Below are positions 60,524 through 64,000 of a DNA stretch of 64,000 nucleotides, one piece after another. A program made the translations under genes and the position numbers. Source of the stretch: an uncultured Pseudomonadota bacterium (GTDB lineage Bacteria > Pseudomonadota > Gammaproteobacteria > Burkholderiales > Methylophilaceae); the NCBI GenBank assembly GCA_903876765.1, contig CAIRBH010000022.1, forward strand, positions 1 through 64,000, read 5' to 3'. How positions within the stretch are numbered: the first letter of the stretch is position 1; each line of letters opens with the position of its first letter. Under the pieces are notes generated by a model. The model searched no databases. It saw only the letters and a list, made by a program, of their open reading frames with translations, and was not told the origin of the DNA.

Positions 60524-61645
60524 TTATTGATTACTTTTTAATATATTTTCTAGCACTTCTAGAAAGCGTGCATTTTCACTGAATAAACCTATACTGACGC
60601 GCAAGTATTCTGGCATTTCGTAATTTGCGATGGGGCGCACTATCACGCCATTTTGCAACAGCTTTTGGTTCACTACTGCTGCATCTTCAACCTTAAAGCT
60701 AATAAAATTAGCAAATGAAGGAATGTATGCCAACTCTAACTTATTCAAGCCTTGTGTTAGCTGCATCATGCCAGCTTGGTTTAAGGCATAAGAACGCTCG
60801 ACGAAGTCCTCATCAGCCAGCGATGCCACAGCAGCCGCTTGCGCAATACTATTGACGTTAAATGGTTGACGCACACGATTCATCATATCTGCAATGCAAA
60901 CGTCACATAATCCAAAACCAACGCGCAAGCCAGCTAGGCCGTATGCTTTAGAAAAAGTGCGTGAAATAATAAGGTTATTAAACTCGGCCAGCCAATCTAT
61001 CGCCTGTGATTTATTGGCTGCCGACAAATACTCATCATAGGCTTCATCTAACACCACCAACACTTGCTTGGGCACTTGCTGTAAAAAAGCAAATAACGCC
61101 TCTTTACCCAGCAAAGTTCCGGTTGGGTTGTTAGGGTTAGCCACAAATATCATACGTGTTTTAGCGTTAATAGCAGCTAGCATGGCGGGTAAATCATGAC
61201 CAAAGTTTTTCGCAGGCACGACTACGCCTGTTGCACCAGTGGCTTGGGTGACCAAAGCATACACCGCAAAAGCATGTTGCGAATAAATAGCTTCACATCC
61301 CGGCGTTAAAAAGGCGCGTGCAGCAAGCTCTAAAATGTCGTTCGAGCCATTACCAAAGACAATTTGACTCGCTGCAACCTTGAATTTTTGACTAACGGCT
61401 GCGCGCAATACAAAACTATTGCCATCTGGGTAACGCGCGATATCTTGCATGGCGGCTTGTATAGCAAAGTCAGCTTTAGGGCTAATGCCTAGCGGGTTTT
61501 CATTCGAGGCAAGTTTAACAATATCATGCTCTTGTAAGCCCATTTCTCGCGCTAATTCGGCGATAGGCTTGCCACCTTGGTAAGGCGCGATAGCACGAAT
61601 ATATTCAGGCGCTAAATAAGATAAATCAGAACTGGACATGCTCAT
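60524..61645 (-). CDS. hisC: Histidinol-phosphate/aromatic aminotransferase HisC
   Basis: This 373-aa PLP aminotransferase of fold type I carries the PLP lysine in SRTFSKAYGLAGLRVGFG. FVANPNNPTGTLLGKEAL and the C-terminal NGVIVRPIANYEMPEYLRVS are typical. In this gyrA-serC-pheA-hisC context it may serve phenylalanine/tyrosine synthesis as well as histidine. It is 40 bp downstream of pheA. Confidence 0.93.
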   Translation of the reverse strand: MSMSSSDLSYLAPEYIRAIAPYQGGKPIAELAREMGLQEHDIVKLASNENPLGISPKADFAIQAAMQDIARYPDGNSFVLRAAVSQKFKVAASQIVFGNGSNDILELAARAFLTPGCEAIYSQHAFAVYALVTQATGATGVVVPAKNFGHDLPAMLAAINAKTRMIFVANPNNPTGTLLGKEALFAFLQQVPKQVLVVLDEAYDEYLSAANKSQAIDWLAEFNNLIISRTFSKAYGLAGLRVGFGLCDVCIADMMNRVRQPFNVNSIAQAAAVASLADEDFVERSYALNQAGMMQLTQGLNKLELAYIPSFANFISFKVEDAAVVNQKLLQNGVIVRPIANYEMPEYLRVSIGLFSENARFLEVLENILKSNQ

Positions 61646-61685
61646 ACAAGAAAAACCTTAAAACTAACGATAAACAGCGTGTGAA

Positions 61686-62768
61686 CTAAATCACAGCAAC
61701 TGGGTAAGAGCCCAGCACTTTAAGAAAAGATGCACGTTGCTGGCACTCATTGAGCGCAGCTGAGACTTTTGCATCAGTTTGATGGCCTTCTATATCGACA
61801 AAAAATACATAATCCCACAGCCCTTGCCTAGATGGGCGAGATTCAAACTTAGTCATACTCACGCCATGTCTTGAAAGCGGCTCTAATAATTGCACCATCG
61901 CCCCTGGGATATTTTTAGATGTCATGACGATGGAGGTTTTATCATGGCCTGAAGCGGCAACCTCATGACTACCCAGCACTAAAAAGCGTGTGGTATTTTT
62001 AGCGTCATCTTCAATATTTTCTGCTAATACGTTTAAATCGAATAATTCTGCGGCGCGGCGGCTAGCGATAGCGGCGGCAAAGGTGCCATCGGTTGACACT
62101 AAATCATGTATCATTTGCGCCGCACGCGCATTGCTAGTCACGGCCTCGCGTTCTGCTTTAGGCAAGGTTTTGCTCAGCCATTCATGACATTGCGCTAAAG
62201 ATTGCGTGTGCGAAAAAACATGTGAAATTTGGCTAATATCCGTTTGTTTAGACAACAAACAATGGTGTATAGGCAGAGTAATCTCACCACAAATTTTTAA
62301 GGTGCTAGATAACAGCAAATCTAGCGTTAGACCTATGGCGCCTTCCGTAGAGTTCTCAACTGGCACCACACCATAGTCGACTTGATTAGCCTCAACTGTA
62401 CGAAAAACCTCGTCGATTGAACCGCAGACCAAGGCGATTTTGCCTAAACCAAATTGCTTGAGTGCAGCCTCTTCGCTGTAAGTACCTAGCGGCCCTAAAA
62501 AGGCAATAGTCAGTTCTTTTTCTAGCGCCCGACAGTTAGACATTACAGCACGGAATATATTAGTCACCGCCTCATTAGATAGCGGCCCAAGGTTATTGGC
62601 TTGCAGACGGCGCAGCACTTGCGCTTCACGCTCAGGCCGATAAATCACCCCATCATCTTTTAAAGCGCCAATTTGGCGCGCAAGACTTGCGCGCTCGTTC
62701 ACCAGCTTCAATAGCTGCTCATCGATAGCGTCAATTTTGTCGCGGTGCTGTTTAAGCTGTTCTGACAT
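61686..62768 (-). CDS. pheA: Bifunctional chorismate mutase/prephenate dehydratase (P-protein)
   Basis: The 360-aa enzyme has an N-terminal AroQ chorismate mutase (about residues 5-88, KIDAIDEQLLKLVNERASLA), a prephenate dehydratase domain (about 92-270, AFLGPLGTYSEEAALKQFG and TRFLVLG) and a C-terminal ACT domain with the Phe-binding ESRPSRQGLWDYVFFVDIEG. It converts chorismate to phenylpyruvate and is probably feedback-inhibited by Phe. It is 44 bp after serC. Confidence 0.96.
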   Translation of the reverse strand: MSEQLKQHRDKIDAIDEQLLKLVNERASLARQIGALKDDGVIYRPEREAQVLRRLQANNLGPLSNEAVTNIFRAVMSNCRALEKELTIAFLGPLGTYSEEAALKQFGLGKIALVCGSIDEVFRTVEANQVDYGVVPVENSTEGAIGLTLDLLLSSTLKICGEITLPIHHCLLSKQTDISQISHVFSHTQSLAQCHEWLSKTLPKAEREAVTSNARAAQMIHDLVSTDGTFAAAIASRRAAELFDLNVLAENIEDDAKNTTRFLVLGSHEVAASGHDKTSIVMTSKNIPGAMVQLLEPLSRHGVSMTKFESRPSRQGLWDYVFFVDIEGHQTDAKVSAALNECQQRASFLKVLGSYPVAVI

Positions 62769-62812
62769 ATCTAATCAACCATTCCTAATCAAGCATTTCT
62801 AGTCAAGCATTG

Positions 62813-63889
62813 TTAGTGTGTTCGGGCAAATTCTTGCATATATAAAACCAATGCTTTTACGCCTGCCATCGGCATAGCGTTATAAATCGAGGCCCGCATG
62901 CCACCTACCGCACGATGGCCTTTGAGCTGCAACAAACCAGCAGCCTCAGCGCCTCGCAAAAAGGCATCGTTCAGGCTCTCATCGCGTAAGAAAAACGGGA
63001 TATTCATACGTGAACGGTTTTTAATTGCCACATGATTGATGTAAAAATCGGTGCTATCTATGTACTCATAGAGTAAGTTTGCTTTGGTAATATTGACTTT
63101 TTCTATTGCCTCTACCCCACCTTGCGCCTGTAGCCATTCAAACACTAGCCCTGCGATATAAATACTATAAGTAGGTGGCGTATTAATCATAGATTGATTA
63201 TCAGCCTGGGTTTTCCAATTAAATACCGCAGGCGTCAGGGCAGAAGCCCTATCAAGCAAATCCTCACGAACTATCACAAGGCACAAACCCGCAGGACCAA
63301 TATTTTTTTGTGCGCCACCATAAATGACCCCATACTGACTCACGTCTATAGGTCTGGATAGTATGTGCGATGACATATCGGCAACGATAGGCACGCCACT
63401 GGTGTTTGGCATATCGACAAACTCTACGCCGCTCATGGTTTCATTGGTACACAGGTGCAAATAAGCGGCATCTTTGTTTAGCTTCCAGCTAGAAAAATCT
63501 GGCACTGCTCTATATTGGTCGTTTTCGCTACTCGCCACTACATTAATTTTGCCATAGGCGCTTGCGTCATCTACACTGCGCTTACTCCAACCACCCGTAA
63601 TCGCATAGTCAGCAGATTTACCCGCTAGCAAATTCAATGGAATCATAGCGTTTTGGGCAATGGCCCCGCCTTGCAAAAACAATACTTTGTAATCGTTAGG
63701 TATATGCAACAATGAGCGAAAATCAGCTTCAGCTTTAGCCAAAATACTCATGAATTCTTTGCCGCGATGCGACATTTCCATGACGCTCATGCCACAGCCA
63801 TGCCAATCTAGCATTTCAGCCTGTGCACGGGCTAATACTGGCTGAGGCAATACTGCTGGCCCTGCAGAGAAGTTAAAAATATGTTTCAT
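62813..63889 (-). CDS. serC: Phosphoserine aminotransferase
   Basis: This 358-aa PLP enzyme transaminates 3-phosphohydroxypyruvate to phosphoserine. It starts MKHIFNFSAGPAVLPQPVLA and has MSHRGKEFMSILAKAEAD and the PLP lysine in YGGAQKNIGPAGLCL. The C-terminal RAVGGMRASIYNAMP is the substrate-binding loop. It lies directly downstream of gyrA, a conserved position in betaproteobacteria. In a serine-cycle-like or RuMP methylotroph it simply provides serine. Confidence 0.97.
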   Translation of the reverse strand: MKHIFNFSAGPAVLPQPVLARAQAEMLDWHGCGMSVMEMSHRGKEFMSILAKAEADFRSLLHIPNDYKVLFLQGGAIAQNAMIPLNLLAGKSADYAITGGWSKRSVDDASAYGKINVVASSENDQYRAVPDFSSWKLNKDAAYLHLCTNETMSGVEFVDMPNTSGVPIVADMSSHILSRPIDVSQYGVIYGGAQKNIGPAGLCLVIVREDLLDRASALTPAVFNWKTQADNQSMINTPPTYSIYIAGLVFEWLQAQGGVEAIEKVNITKANLLYEYIDSTDFYINHVAIKNRSRMNIPFFLRDESLNDAFLRGAEAAGLLQLKGHRAVGGMRASIYNAMPMAGVKALVLYMQEFARTH

Positions 63890-63916
63890 AAGTAATAATT
63901 CTTTTCTAATTAAAAC

Positions 63917-64000
63917 TTACTTAGCCTCTTCTGTCTCGGCTTCGTCAGTTTCAACAATTTTTTCCAGGCCAGACAGTTTTTCACCCTCACCTAAATTGAT
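63917..64000 (-). CDS. gyrA: DNA gyrase subunit A, C-terminal end (partial)
   Basis: The last 27 codons and stop (TAA at 63919-63917) of a gene that continues past the right edge. INLGEGEKLSGLEKIVE, then an acidic tail, matches the end of GyrA, and the gyrA-serC-pheA order supports it. Only the end of the C-terminal beta-pinwheel and tail is seen. Confidence 0.9.
   Translation of the reverse strand: MNLGEGEKLSGLEKIVETDEAETEEAK

Overview
The window looks like a chromosome segment of a low-to-medium GC betaproteobacterial methylotroph, most likely family Methylophilaceae (Methylotenera-like). The basis is a complete pqqABCDE set for the methanol dehydrogenase cofactor, a 14-gene proton-pumping complex I operon, an EarP/EF-P(Arg32) pair, and the betaproteobacterial gene orders ftsK-lolA-rarA-serS, thrS-infC-rpmI-rplT-pheST-ihfA and gyrA-serC-pheA-hisC. 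The genus is inferred from gene content; no database search was possible.

Region 1 (1-9566) is a complete type I-F CRISPR-Cas system on the minus strand: cas1, cas2-3, csy1, csy2, csy3, csy4(cas6f), an AT-rich leader, then an array of identical 28-bp repeats and 32-bp spacers that runs off the left edge. The tightly packed operon has one real gap, between cas2-3 and csy1. It holds two possible hairpins, a strong Shine-Dalgarno and tiny ORFs. Region 2 (9567-14522, plus strand) carries a small membrane protein, greB, earP, efp, a terminator, rpiA and a lipoprotein lytic transglycosylase of MltF type.

Region 3 (14577-25943, minus) is the ftsK-lolA-rarA-serS cluster. It is split by a two-partner secretion locus (TpsB transporter, TpsA filamentous adhesin, FecR-domain protein) between lolA and rarA. 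The serS gene carries an in-frame TAA exactly between its tRNA-binding arm and catalytic core. Region 4 (26006-37466) holds rlmF, tRNA-Pro(GGG), a MerR regulator, ihfA, pheT, pheS, rplT, rpmI, infC (apparently starting with ATA), thrS, a tRNA-Val(GAC) with an unusual C33, a 2OG-Fe(II) oxygenase, an SDR/epimerase-like protein and a Nudix hydrolase.

Region 5 (37503-52020, minus) is nuoA-N in canonical order with overlaps of one to a few bases. Region 6 (52213-55723) has an AI-2E-family permease, a yqjD-yqjE-yqjK envelope/stress cluster and a Bcr/CflA efflux pump. Region 7 (55819-59306) is the pqq operon: a 23-codon pqqA is separated from pqqBCDE by an intrinsic terminator, as expected if precursor peptide is made in excess. 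Region 8 (59453-64000) is aroG-hisC-pheA-serC and the 3' end of gyrA, covering aromatic amino acid and serine synthesis.

The points most worth checking are the interrupted serS, the non-coding gap inside the cas operon, the inserted secretion locus and the C33 tRNA-Val.
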